50,411 nt of DNA from Porphyromonas cangingivalis (GTDB lineage: Bacteria; Bacteroidota; Bacteroidia; Bacteroidales; Paludibacteraceae): contig CAMDNO010000010.1 of NCBI GenBank assembly GCA_945902955.1, positions 1-50,411 of the forward strand, read 5' to 3'. This document shows positions 42,129-49,848 of this stretch, one piece after another (the first letter of the stretch is position 1; every line of letters begins with the position of its first letter). A model generated the notes under the pieces. It was not told where the DNA came from and did no database searches. It saw only the letters and a list, made by a program, of their open reading frames with translations. The position numbers and the translations under genes are program-made.

Positions 42129-42612
42129 AATTTTATCTCGCCCTCAAATACTGCACCGGCCACTTTGGCTGGTGTTTTTCGTTTAAGTTTAATACAAAAT
42201 AAGGATTGCGTAGTAATTCGCGTCCTAAAAGCACGATATCAGCTTGGTTGTTTTCGAGAATTTGTTCAATTTGCGCTTGGTTTGTTATTAACCCTACCGT
42301 TGCTGTTGGGATGCCGGTTTTTCTTATGGCTTCCGAAAATGGAACCTGATACAATGGTTTTACATCCATTTTTGCATCTATTATATTTCCACCCGACGAG
42401 CAGTCAATCAGGTCTACTCCTTTGTCTTTCAGCTCACTACACAGCTTTACAGTTTCATCAATGTCCCAGCCGTTTTCTTTCCAATCGGTTGCCGATAGCC
42501 TTACAAATAAGGGTAAATCCGCTGGCCAAACTTCTTGTACTGATTCAACAATTCGAAATAGTAGGCGTGCACGATTTTCGAAACTTCCGCCATATTCGTC
42601 GGTACGCATATT
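42126..42612. repeat. 487-bp direct duplication, left copy
   Basis: The block repeats 43590-44076 at an offset of 1464 bases; I count eight substitutions and no gaps. It contains the 3' end of the old-yellow-enzyme gene and stops abruptly inside the coding region. Confidence 0.93.
42133..42609 (-). pseudogene. Truncated copy of the old-yellow-enzyme gene (C-terminal 158 residues)
   Basis: This fragment matches the C-terminal 158 residues of the complete gene at 43597-44649, including VSVEW-type core sequence (DLIDCSSGGNIIDAKM and TVGLITNQAQIEQIL) and the same stop. It lacks the FMN-binding N-terminal half and the catalytic HGAHGYLIHEF segment, so it cannot be an active enzyme. Only two of the eight base changes alter residues that I noticed (RSR to RAR; RTT to RKT). 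It is a recent product of the duplication beside cassette B. Confidence 0.9.
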
Positions 42613-42641
42613 ACGCTATGATGTAGCTAAAAACTGCGATT

Positions 42642-42674
42642 ATTCGGGGCGCGACTTAGAGTCGCACTCCGAAT
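42642..42674. repeat. 33-bp palindromic repeat, copy 2
   Basis: ATTCGGGGCGCGACTTAGAG and its inverted arm GTCGCACTCCGAAT match the copy inside the cassette A methylase (4300-4332) at 31 of 33 positions. The copy lies in the otherwise empty 42613-42811 spacer, 30 bases after the end of the duplicated block. Confidence 0.8.
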
Positions 42675-42779
42675 TTAATATTCGGCTGTGTTTCAACATA
42701 AAAACTTGAAGCACAGCTTTGCTTTTATCCGCAAACAAAATTTTAAGTTTGTTTGATATTCAATCACAAAGAAGTTTCG

Positions 42780-42787
42780 TATATTTG
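42780..42787 (+). promoter_or_regulatory. -7 box (TATATTTG) for the toxin-antitoxin pair
   Basis: TATATTTG fits TAnnTTTG, 24 bases before the antitoxin start. TTTG at 42752-42755 is slightly farther upstream than usual. Confidence 0.55.
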
Positions 42788-42811
42788 CAACAAAATTAGA
42801 AACAACTGAAA

Positions 42812-43018
42812 ATGAAAGTAATACTTGATTTACCTGACAATAGGGCACTATCACTATTGGAGGTCTTAAAAAACATGTCGTTTGTAAAAGTTGAAACAAT
42901 AAGTACTGAGAAAGCTACATTCTTTAAGGAGTTAAAGTCTTCGATTGAAGAGGTTGTATTAGCTAAACAGGGAAAAATTAAACTTAAATCGGCAGACGAA
43001 TTATTGAATGAACTATAG
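42812..43018 (+). CDS. Putative antitoxin of a RelE-type pair
   Basis: A 68-residue protein with a short beta start (MKVILDLPDNRALSLLEVL) and a helical charged C-terminus (ELKSSIEEVVLAKQGKIKLK), the size and layout of antitoxins placed before RelE-like toxins in Bacteroidota. No clear DNA-binding motif is seen. It overlaps the toxin start by 11 bases, as is common in such pairs. Its identity rests mainly on context. Confidence 0.7.
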   Translation: MKVILDLPDNRALSLLEVLKNMSFVKVETISTEKATFFKELKSSIEEVVLAKQGKIKLKSADELLNEL

Positions 43019-43334
43019 TATAGAAATTACAAATTTGTTCGAAAAGCAATTAAAAAGGTTGGTTAAGAAATTTCCATCACTTAAAATTGAATTTGCTTCG
43101 TTGGTTTCTTCGTTAAAAATTAATCCAGAGCAAGGCAGCAGTATTGGGAATAATTGCTATAAAATTAGAATTGCTATAGCGTCGAAAGGTAAAGGTAAAA
43201 GTGGTGGGGCTAGAGTTATAAGTTATTTTCAAATAACTCATTCAAAGATTTATTTGCTTTCAATCTATGATAAATCGGAACAATCAAACATCACGAACAA
43301 GGAACTTCAAGACTGGCTCAAAGACATTGACTAA
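43008..43334 (+). CDS. RelE/HigB-like toxin
   Basis: A 108-residue protein of the RelE/ParE superfamily, of the subgroup with FEKQLKRLVKKFPSLK at the start, NCYKIRIAIASKGKGKSGG in the centre and ISYFQITHSKIYLLSIYDKSE behind it. Relatives cut mRNA on the ribosome, but ParE-type gyrase poisons have the same fold, so the target is not settled. With the antitoxin it forms an addiction pair inside the region bounded by the 487-bp direct repeats. Confidence 0.8.
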   Translation: MNYSIEITNLFEKQLKRLVKKFPSLKIEFASLVSSLKINPEQGSSIGNNCYKIRIAIASKGKGKSGGARVISYFQITHSKIYLLSIYDKSEQSNITNKELQDWLKDID

Positions 43335-43415
43335 CAAGTTCTTCACTCAAATTACACCGCATTGCTGCCTTTAGCATATAATCTCGCTCTAAGTTTGGCT
43401 TACGGCTCTCAGCCT

Positions 43416-43577
43416 ATGTCGAACTTAAAGCAACAGCGAAATGAAATTATTCAGTCGAAAAAGTTAATTGAAACCGGGCAATTTACAAATCAGGAAGACT
43501 TAAATCAGGAATTTGAAAAATGGTTAAGCGCAAATAAAGCTGGTCGCATACAGCAAAGATTATGCTTTTTGAAATAG
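43416..43577 (+). CDS. Small protein, possibly an antitoxin remnant
   Basis: A 53-residue frame, mostly helical and charged (KQQRNEIIQSKKLIETGQFT, then FEKWLSANKAGR). It resembles the C-terminal part of ParD-like or addiction antitoxins by character only. It could be an intact small gene or the remains of a larger one. It ends 12 bases before the right copy of the duplicated block. Confidence 0.4.
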   Translation: MSNLKQQRNEIIQSKKLIETGQFTNQEDLNQEFEKWLSANKAGRIQQRLCFLK

Positions 43578-43589
43578 CACTCAAGCTAA

Positions 43590-44076
43590 TTTAATTTTAT
43601 CTCGCCCTCAAATACTGCACCGGCCACTTTGGCTGGTGTTTTTCGTTTAAGTTTAATACAAAATATGGATTGCGTAGTAATTCGCGTCCTAAAAGAACGA
43701 TATCAGCTTGGTTGTTTTCGAGAATTTGTTCAATTTGCGCTTGGTTTGTTATTAACCCTACCGTTGCTGTTGGGATGCCGGTTGTTCTTATGGCTTCCGA
43801 AAATGGCACCTGATACAATGGTTTTACATCCATTTTTGCATCTATAATATTTCCACCCGACGAGCAGTCAATCAGGTCTACTCCTTTGTCTTTCAGTTCA
43901 CTACACAGCTTTACAGTTTCATCAATATCCCAGCCGTTTTCTTTCCAATCGGTTGCCGATAGCCTTACAAATAAGGGTAAATCCGCTGGCCAAACTTCTT
44001 GTACTGATTCAACAATTCGAAATAGTAGGCGTGAACGATTTTCGAAACTTCCGCCATATTCGTCGGTACGCATATT
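43590..44076. repeat. 487-bp direct duplication, right copy
   Basis: This is the partner of 42126-42612. It lies wholly inside the complete old-yellow-enzyme gene and a few bases beyond its stop. Confidence 0.93.
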
Positions 44077-44649
44077 GGTGAGTGGCGACAAAAATTCGTG
44101 AATCAAATAGCCGTGCGCTCCATGGAGTTCAATTATTTTAAATCCAGCCGCAAGAGCACGTTTGGCGGCCTGACGGAAATCGAAAACCAATTCGTCAATT
44201 TCCTTCATTGTCAGTTCTTTGGGCGGAACTTCGTTAGGGTCGAATGGAACAGCCGAAGGCGCGTAGGTTTTCCAGCCACCATTTGCCGGTGTGAGTTGTT
44301 TACCACCATTTACAGGCGCATCGTGCGAGGCCTTTCGTCCGGCATGAGCCAGTTGTATAGCTGCAACAGAGCCATTTCCGTGGATAAATTTCACAATTTC
44401 GGCCAATGGTTCAATATGTGCATCGTGCCAAATACCCAAATCGTAAGGCGTAATACGGCCTTCGGGCGAAACTCCTGTTGCTTCCACAATAATTAAACCT
44501 ACTCCACCCACTGCTCTTGCACCGTAATGTGCTAAATGCCAGCTGTTGGCCAAACCATCTTCGGCTGAATATTGACACATGGGAGGCATTCCAATTCGAT
44601 TAGGAATTGTTACCGATTTGAGTTGCAAAGGATTAAAAATACTGCTCAT
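43597..44649 (-). CDS. Old yellow enzyme family NADPH:flavin oxidoreductase (YqjM-like)
   Basis: A 350-residue FMN enzyme that reduces activated double bonds such as those of enones. It has the YqjM class marks: Cys in PPMCQYSAEDG (redox-tuning Cys26 of YqjM), QLAHAGRKA, the substrate-binding pair in HGAHGYLIHEFLSP, NMRTDEYGGSFENR, and the phosphate-binding end VGLITN to LLGRELLRNP. I start at ATG 44649; the preceding frame is AT-rich and carries no homologous part. Its last 158 codons are duplicated at 42133-42609. It is divergent from the comM gene. Confidence 0.9.
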   Translation of the reverse strand: MSSIFNPLQLKSVTIPNRIGMPPMCQYSAEDGLANSWHLAHYGARAVGGVGLIIVEATGVSPEGRITPYDLGIWHDAHIEPLAEIVKFIHGNGSVAAIQLAHAGRKASHDAPVNGGKQLTPANGGWKTYAPSAVPFDPNEVPPKELTMKEIDELVFDFRQAAKRALAAGFKIIELHGAHGYLIHEFLSPLTNMRTDEYGGSFENRSRLLFRIVESVQEVWPADLPLFVRLSATDWKENGWDIDETVKLCSELKDKGVDLIDCSSGGNIIDAKMDVKPLYQVPFSEAIRTTGIPTATVGLITNQAQIEQILENNQADIVLLGRELLRNPYFVLNLNEKHQPKWPVQYLRAR

Positions 44650-44738
44650 AGCGTTTTGTTTTTTATCATTAAACAACAAGTAGGATAGAATGTTTTTTTG
44701 CGACAGCAATAATATTATTATCTGTTTCAATTTTAGAG

Positions 44739-44769
44739 TTTGTAGTTTCCGAATAATTTAATAATTTTG
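44739..44769 (+). promoter_or_regulatory. Promoter of the comM/yifB gene
   Basis: TTTG (44739-44742) and TAATTTTG (44762-44769) match the -33/-7 boxes with centres 25 bases apart. Confidence 0.7.
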
Positions 44770-44835
44770 CCAAAAAGTGTTTGAATGGAAAGGATAATCA
44801 CATTTTTTACCTTATAAAAATTTAGAAAAATAAAT

Positions 44836-46374
44836 ATGTTAGTTAAAACGTTTGGTGCTGCTGTTCAGGGAATTAACGCTACTATTGTAACAATAGAAGT
44901 GAATGTAAGCAAAGGAATTAAGTATTTTTTGGTGGGTTTGCCCGATAATGCAGTGAAAGAAAGTCACGAACGCATAGCCTCCGCACTCGAATATAATGGA
45001 CACCATCTCCCTCGCAAACAGATAGTTATCAACATGGCTCCGGCAGATATTCGCAAAGAAGGGTCGGCATACGATGTAGCGTTGGCTATTGGCATGTTGG
45101 CTGGCGACGAAAAAATAAAATCCGAAGAATTAGAAAAATTTGTGATAATGGGCGAGCTTTCGCTCGATGGAAGCCTACAACCAATAAAAGGCGTGTTACC
45201 CATAGCTATAAAAGCGCGCGAAGAAGGGTATAAAGGCTTTATCCTACCCAAACAAAATGCGCGTGAAGCAGCAGTTGTTAATAACTTAGAGGTTTACGGC
45301 GTCGAAAATATTTCGGAAGTAATTGATTTTTTTAATGGAAAAATAGCCCTCGAACCAACCATAGTAAACACCCGCGAAGAGTTTTTTAATCAAGTTAATC
45401 TTTCGGAAATTGATTTTTCGGATGTTAAAGGGCAAGAAAGTGTAAAACGTGCTATGGAAGTAGCGGCTGCTGGTGGTCACAATATAATCATGGTAGGACC
45501 TCCTGGAGCCGGAAAGTCGATGCTCGCCAAGCGAATCCCTACTATTTTGCCTCCGCTTACCTTGCATGAAGCTTTGGAAACGACCAAAATTCATTCCGTG
45601 GCTGGCAATATTGGCAGCAACACCTCGCTTATTTCGCAGCGACCTTTTCGAAGTCCCCATCACACAATCTCGGATGTCGCTTTGGTCGGTGGAGGCACTT
45701 TTCCGCAACCGGGCGAAATTTCATTGGCTCACAATGGGGTGCTTTTTTTAGACGAATTACCCGAATTTAAACGCACCGTACTCGAAGTAATGCGCCAACC
45801 ACTCGAAGACCGTAAAATTTGCATTTCGCGCGCCAAATCAGCCATCGAATATCCCGCCAGCTTTATGTTGGTGGCTTCCATGAATCCATGTCCGTGTGGA
45901 TACTACAATCACCCCGACCGCGAGTGTGTTTGCGGTGCCGGAGTTGTGCAAAAGTACCTCAGTCGCATTTCAGGGCCCCTACTCGATCGTATTGATATAC
46001 ATATCGAAATTGTGCCCGTGCCGTTCGAAAAACTATCGGAATTGAAAGATGCTGAACCAAGCGAAAAAGTGCGCGATCGAGTTATCAAAGCTCGACAAAT
46101 TCAAGAAGAGCGTTTTAAGGATATTGATGGCGTGTATTGCAACGCTCAAATGTCGTCGAAGCAAATGCGCACTTATTCGCAAATAGACAAGGCGAGCTCC
46201 GAACTGCTCAAAAATGCCATGCAACGTCTCAATCTTTCGGCACGCGCCTACGATCGTATTATAAAAGTTGCTCGCACCATTGCCGACCTCGAAAGTTCCG
46301 AAAATATTCTTTCAAATCATATAGCCGAAGCCATTAATTACCGAAATTTGGATAGAGAAGGTTGGGCTGGGTGA
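44836..46374 (+). CDS. comM: YifB/ComM family AAA ATPase (Mg-chelatase-like)
   Basis: A 512-residue hexameric helicase that promotes branch migration during natural transformation in relatives. An N-terminal Lon-like ChlI domain (GINATIVTIEVNVSKGIKYF to about 165) is followed by the AAA core: Walker A GPPGAGKSMLAKR, Walker B GVLFLDELPEF and ASMNPCPCGYY with nearby Cys residues. The Mg-chelatase C-terminal helical domain ends it. Together with dprA in this window it suggests a DNA-uptake pathway. Confidence 0.93.
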   Translation: MLVKTFGAAVQGINATIVTIEVNVSKGIKYFLVGLPDNAVKESHERIASALEYNGHHLPRKQIVINMAPADIRKEGSAYDVALAIGMLAGDEKIKSEELEKFVIMGELSLDGSLQPIKGVLPIAIKAREEGYKGFILPKQNAREAAVVNNLEVYGVENISEVIDFFNGKIALEPTIVNTREEFFNQVNLSEIDFSDVKGQESVKRAMEVAAAGGHNIIMVGPPGAGKSMLAKRIPTILPPLTLHEALETTKIHSVAGNIGSNTSLISQRPFRSPHHTISDVALVGGGTFPQPGEISLAHNGVLFLDELPEFKRTVLEVMRQPLEDRKICISRAKSAIEYPASFMLVASMNPCPCGYYNHPDRECVCGAGVVQKYLSRISGPLLDRIDIHIEIVPVPFEKLSELKDAEPSEKVRDRVIKARQIQEERFKDIDGVYCNAQMSSKQMRTYSQIDKASSELLKNAMQRLNLSARAYDRIIKVARTIADLESSENILSNHIAEAINYRNLDREGWAG

Positions 46375-46432
46375 TTTAAATTTGATATAATACAGCATCT
46401 TTTAATGTGATACCAGATTATTAAATACAAAG

Positions 46433-46459
46433 CCCCTACTTCAAAAATAGAAGTAGGGG
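46433..46459. terminator. Bidirectional terminator between comM and the Tat protein gene
   Basis: CCCCTACTTC pairs with GAAGTAGGGG around seven bases in the gap between convergent genes. T or A runs on each side are short. Confidence 0.65.
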
Positions 46460-46503
46460 TTATATTATATTGGTAAATTATACTTCAATTAATAGTAAAT
46501 GAT

Positions 46504-46863
46504 CTATATTAAATTCGTAACCCGTTCAGTAACTATCATATAATAGCGGGCAAAGTTCTCATCTTTCATATACAAAACAAGGTCTTTTTGCCATTTAGCA
46601 GCCTCTTCGGCAAGTGCCATTAGCTTTTTATTGTTTTCCAAATGTTCCGGGTCAACTTTCTGATATTTAGCCATTTCATTAAAATCTTCAAGCCAATTCT
46701 CATACTTATCCATAAATAACTTTTGTTCTGGCGTAAGAACAATTTCTTCACGTTGGTCAATAAGCATACCAGCTACTCCACCAACTCCGGTAAGAGCAGC
46801 AGCGCCACCAATAAGCCCGAGCTTTTTCAAAAAATCTCTTCGTTTTACTTCATAAGGATCCAT
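46504..46863 (-). CDS. Small Tat-signal protein
   Basis: A 119-residue protein with a twin-arginine signal: KRRDFLKKLGLIGGAAAL at 8-25, followed by a Gly/Ala hydrophobic stretch. The mature part (about 85 residues) is helical and charged, with no Cys and no cofactor motif. Tat export would suggest folding before transport or a complex with a cofactor-bearing partner, but no partner gene is adjacent. The family is not recognised. Confidence 0.65.
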   Translation of the reverse strand: MDPYEVKRRDFLKKLGLIGGAAALTGVGGVAGMLIDQREEIVLTPEQKLFMDKYENWLEDFNEMAKYQKVDPEHLENNKKLMALAEEAAKWQKDLVLYMKDENFARYYMIVTERVTNLI

Positions 46864-46943
46864 AATATTTACTTTAAAAATAGTTTTTATATTTATAATT
46901 GATTTTATTCATCTTTTGTTCAAAAAAACAAGTGATATTTATA

Positions 46944-47546
46944 TCATATTCGGATAGTAAAGTTCAAAATTAAATTAGACCCAGAAAGCGAATAGTGATT
47001 AACTTGTAAAATAAACTCCCTTTGTAATCTTTCATAAAGTTTCAAACGGTCGTAAAGATTATAAAATACAGGGTAATCGAAAGCTTTGAAAAGCCTTTTG
47101 CCCATTAAATTGCTAAAATCTTTATAACCATTGCAAAGAGTGTTAGATGCAATGTTACTGAAAACGAGAAATTCAATAAATTCAATAACGTATTCGCGTA
47201 AAAAAATAATATTTAAAGAAATATTTTTTTCGGTAGAATCAATTATTGATTGTATATAACTATCAAAAGAACAAATTTTACCTAAAAAAACATCAATTGC
47301 GATGGAAGCAATAATTAAATGGAATGTTGGAGAAATTAGAGCAAAATTATTTTGTTGTTTAGCCGAAATAAATTTAACGAACTCCAACTGATTGGAATCG
47401 ATAATCTTATTTAATGGCAATAAATTATACTCACTTTTAACATGATATAAAATGCTATAAGAAGCAACCAAATAATCACTTACATTTATAAATTGAAATT
47501 TATCGGAATCAAAGGTAGCTTGAATAGAAGGATTAAAAAATGACAT
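46944..47546 (-). CDS. Hypothetical protein
   Basis: A 200-residue, AT-rich gene product with many Phe, Ile, Asn and Ser and several amphipathic helices. There is no signal peptide, no clear membrane segment and no motif I recognise. Its composition resembles a recently acquired or fast-evolving gene. It lies upstream of the Tat-signal gene on the same strand, 80 bases away, and may be co-transcribed. Confidence 0.5.
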   Translation of the reverse strand: MSFFNPSIQATFDSDKFQFINVSDYLVASYSILYHVKSEYNLLPLNKIIDSNQLEFVKFISAKQQNNFALISPTFHLIIASIAIDVFLGKICSFDSYIQSIIDSTEKNISLNIIFLREYVIEFIEFLVFSNIASNTLCNGYKDFSNLMGKRLFKAFDYPVFYNLYDRLKLYERLQREFILQVNHYSLSGSNLILNFTIRI

Positions 47547-47679
47547 ACACTTGTGATTAAGGTCAACAAATAATGAATATCAAACGCAAAGCTATACAAT
47601 TTTAATTAGAAATCAAAAAAAGAAAATTAGTAAATATCAAAATTTGAATAGAATCAATCAAATAATAACTACAATTTAA

Positions 47680-47687
47680 TAACTTTG
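47680..47687 (+). promoter_or_regulatory. Possible -7 box (TAACTTTG) for mnmG
   Basis: TAACTTTG fits TAnnTTTG but lies 143 bases before the start codon and lacks a good upstream TTTG. The rest of the 47547-47830 spacer shows nothing else. Confidence 0.4.
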
Positions 47688-47830
47688 CAGACTAAAACAT
47701 AAACAAATTAGAATTGTTATAAGAAATTAAGTAAATTAGGTCTTTAGCAATAAAGAATGAAAAATATAATAATATTCGAAATAGTAAATAGTAATCCCGA
47801 TAACATTCGGAAAAATAGTAAAAATAAATA

Positions 47831-49705
47831 ATGGATTTCAACTACGATGTAATCGTTATAGGTGCCGGCCATGCCGGAAATGAAGCAGCATGTGCTGCTG
47901 CCAATATGGGTTCAAAAACTCTATTAATAACGATGGATATGAATAAAATTGGTCAAATGAGCTGCAACCCCGCTGTGGGTGGTATAGCAAAGGGACAAAT
48001 TGTGCGTGAGATTGATGCACTTGGCGGTCAAATGGGAATAGTTACCGACCGCTCAGCTATTCAGTTTCGTATGCTTAATCGTTCGAAAGGACCAGCTATG
48101 TGGAGTCCCCGTAGCCAAAGTGACCGTCATCGCTTTATTCAGGAATGGATAAAAACTATGAGCGAAACATCAAATCTCTACATTTGGCAGGACACAGTAT
48201 TGGAATTGATGATTGACAATAATACTGTAAAAGGCGTAAAAACTGCACTTGGTGTTGAAATGAAAGCAAAAGCAGTTATTCTTACTGCGGGTACATTTCT
48301 AAGTGGATTAATGCATATTGGTAAAAATCAATTAAAAGGTGGTAGAATTTCAGAACCGGCATCGTATGGTATTACTGAACAACTGAAAGCAATCGGTTTC
48401 ACCACAGATAGAATGAAAACCGGAACCCCTTGTCGTATTGATGGCCGAACTATAGATTTTAGTAAAACTACAGAACAAATCGGAGAAAATGATTTTCATA
48501 AATTCTCATTTCTCCAAGAAGTAAAACGCGATTTAAAACAGATGAGTTGTTTTATAACCTATACAAACGAACAAACCCACAATGAACTTCGAAAAGGACT
48601 TGAAGATTCTCCCATGTACAACGGCCAAATTCAAAGTATCGGACCAAGATATTGCCCAAGTATTGAAACAAAAATTGTTACTTTTGCAGATAAAATCGCG
48701 CATCAACTATTTTTAGAACCAGAAGGTGTTGATTCAAATGAATACTATTTGAACGGCTTTTCATCTTCACTCCCACTGCAAATACAAATTAATGCTTTAC
48801 ACACAATACCTGGCCTTGAAAACGCACATATTTTCAGACCAGGCTATGCTATTGAATATGATTATTTTGAACCAACTCAATTGAAACACACGCTCGAAAC
48901 GAAACTAATTAAAAATTTATTCTTTGCAGGGCAAGTAAATGGAACTACTGGCTACGAAGAAGCCGGAGGGCAAGGATTAATTGCAGGCATAAATGCCCAT
49001 ATCAATTGTAACGGTGGTAAACCATTTACACTTGGACGCGATGAAGCATATATTGGCGTTCTTATCGACGATTTAGTTACCAAGGGCGTCGATGAACCAT
49101 ATCGTATGTTTACTTCACGTGCAGAATATCGTTTGCTACTTCGGCAAGATGATGCCGATATGAGATTGACTCAAAAAGGAATTGAATTGGGAATTGTAAA
49201 ACAAAACAGGAAAAATCAGTTCGAATCTAAAAAGGAACAACAAGAAAAATTAATTGATTTCATTCGCAATTATTCAATAAAGCCTGCTCTTGTAAAAGAT
49301 TTTCTTGCAACAATAGATTCATCAGAACTAAAACATGGATGTAAATTGGCTGATCTTATAGCTCGACCACAAATAGGAATAAACGATTTAGCAACAGCCG
49401 TTCCTGCTTTAAAAGCAAAAATTGATAAAATAAATTTGATAAAAGAAGAAGTTGTTGAGTCAGCCGAAGTGATTCTAAAATATCAAGGTTATATTGTACG
49501 TGAAAAAATGATTGCTGAAAAACTACAGCGATTAGACCACGTTCCATTACGAGGAAGAGTAGAATACTCCGAAATTCAATCTCTTTCAACCGAGGCGCGT
49601 CAAAAACTCACGAGAATCGACCCTGAAACAATCGGACAAGCAAGTCGAATTCCTGGAATCTCCCCAAACGATATAAACGTACTACTTGTTTTGCTGGGAA
49701 GATAA
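47831..49705 (+). CDS. mnmG: tRNA uridine-5-carboxymethylaminomethyl synthase subunit MnmG
   Basis: A 624-residue FAD enzyme that, with MnmE, modifies U34 of several tRNAs. The FAD-binding VIVIGAGHAGNEAACAAANMG opens the protein. SCNPAVGGIAKGQIVREIDALGG and GTPCRIDGRT are typical, and the Cys-bearing catalytic loop and C-terminal helical domain follow the usual order to full length. It is followed by parS-like sites and uvrC. Confidence 0.96.
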   Translation: MDFNYDVIVIGAGHAGNEAACAAANMGSKTLLITMDMNKIGQMSCNPAVGGIAKGQIVREIDALGGQMGIVTDRSAIQFRMLNRSKGPAMWSPRSQSDRHRFIQEWIKTMSETSNLYIWQDTVLELMIDNNTVKGVKTALGVEMKAKAVILTAGTFLSGLMHIGKNQLKGGRISEPASYGITEQLKAIGFTTDRMKTGTPCRIDGRTIDFSKTTEQIGENDFHKFSFLQEVKRDLKQMSCFITYTNEQTHNELRKGLEDSPMYNGQIQSIGPRYCPSIETKIVTFADKIAHQLFLEPEGVDSNEYYLNGFSSSLPLQIQINALHTIPGLENAHIFRPGYAIEYDYFEPTQLKHTLETKLIKNLFFAGQVNGTTGYEEAGGQGLIAGINAHINCNGGKPFTLGRDEAYIGVLIDDLVTKGVDEPYRMFTSRAEYRLLLRQDDADMRLTQKGIELGIVKQNRKNQFESKKEQQEKLIDFIRNYSIKPALVKDFLATIDSSELKHGCKLADLIARPQIGINDLATAVPALKAKIDKINLIKEEVVESAEVILKYQGYIVREKMIAEKLQRLDHVPLRGRVEYSEIQSLSTEARQKLTRIDPETIGQASRIPGISPNDINVLLVLLGR

Positions 49706-49750
49706 TTTTTTTTGATTTGCGACTGAAGAGCCCTAACGTAAGCCGACGAA

Positions 49751-49769
49751 CAAAAGCTTAAGGCTTTTG
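49751..49769 (+). terminator. Short hairpin behind mnmG
   Basis: CAAAAGC and GCTTTTG pair around TTAAG and are followed by TTTC. The 3' arm overlaps the first two bases of the parS-like site. Confidence 0.45.
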
Positions 49770-49783
49770 TTTCACGTGAAACA
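49768..49783. promoter_or_regulatory. parS-like site 1 (perfect palindrome)
   Basis: TGTTTCACGTGAAACA matches the bacterial ParB-binding consensus TGTTNCACGTGAAACA at every position and is a perfect 16-bp palindrome. Confidence 0.85.
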
Positions 49784-49804
49784 TTTGGAGTCTAACAACA
49801 ATAA

Positions 49805-49820
49805 AGTTTCACGTGGAACA
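49805..49820. promoter_or_regulatory. parS-like site 2
   Basis: AGTTTCACGTGGAACA reads TGTTCCACGTGAAACT on the other strand, 15 of 16 positions of the Bacillus subtilis parS sequence. It is 37 bases from site 1. Confidence 0.8.
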
Positions 49821-49848
49821 AAACAACAAACCTTCTCAAATAGGAATT

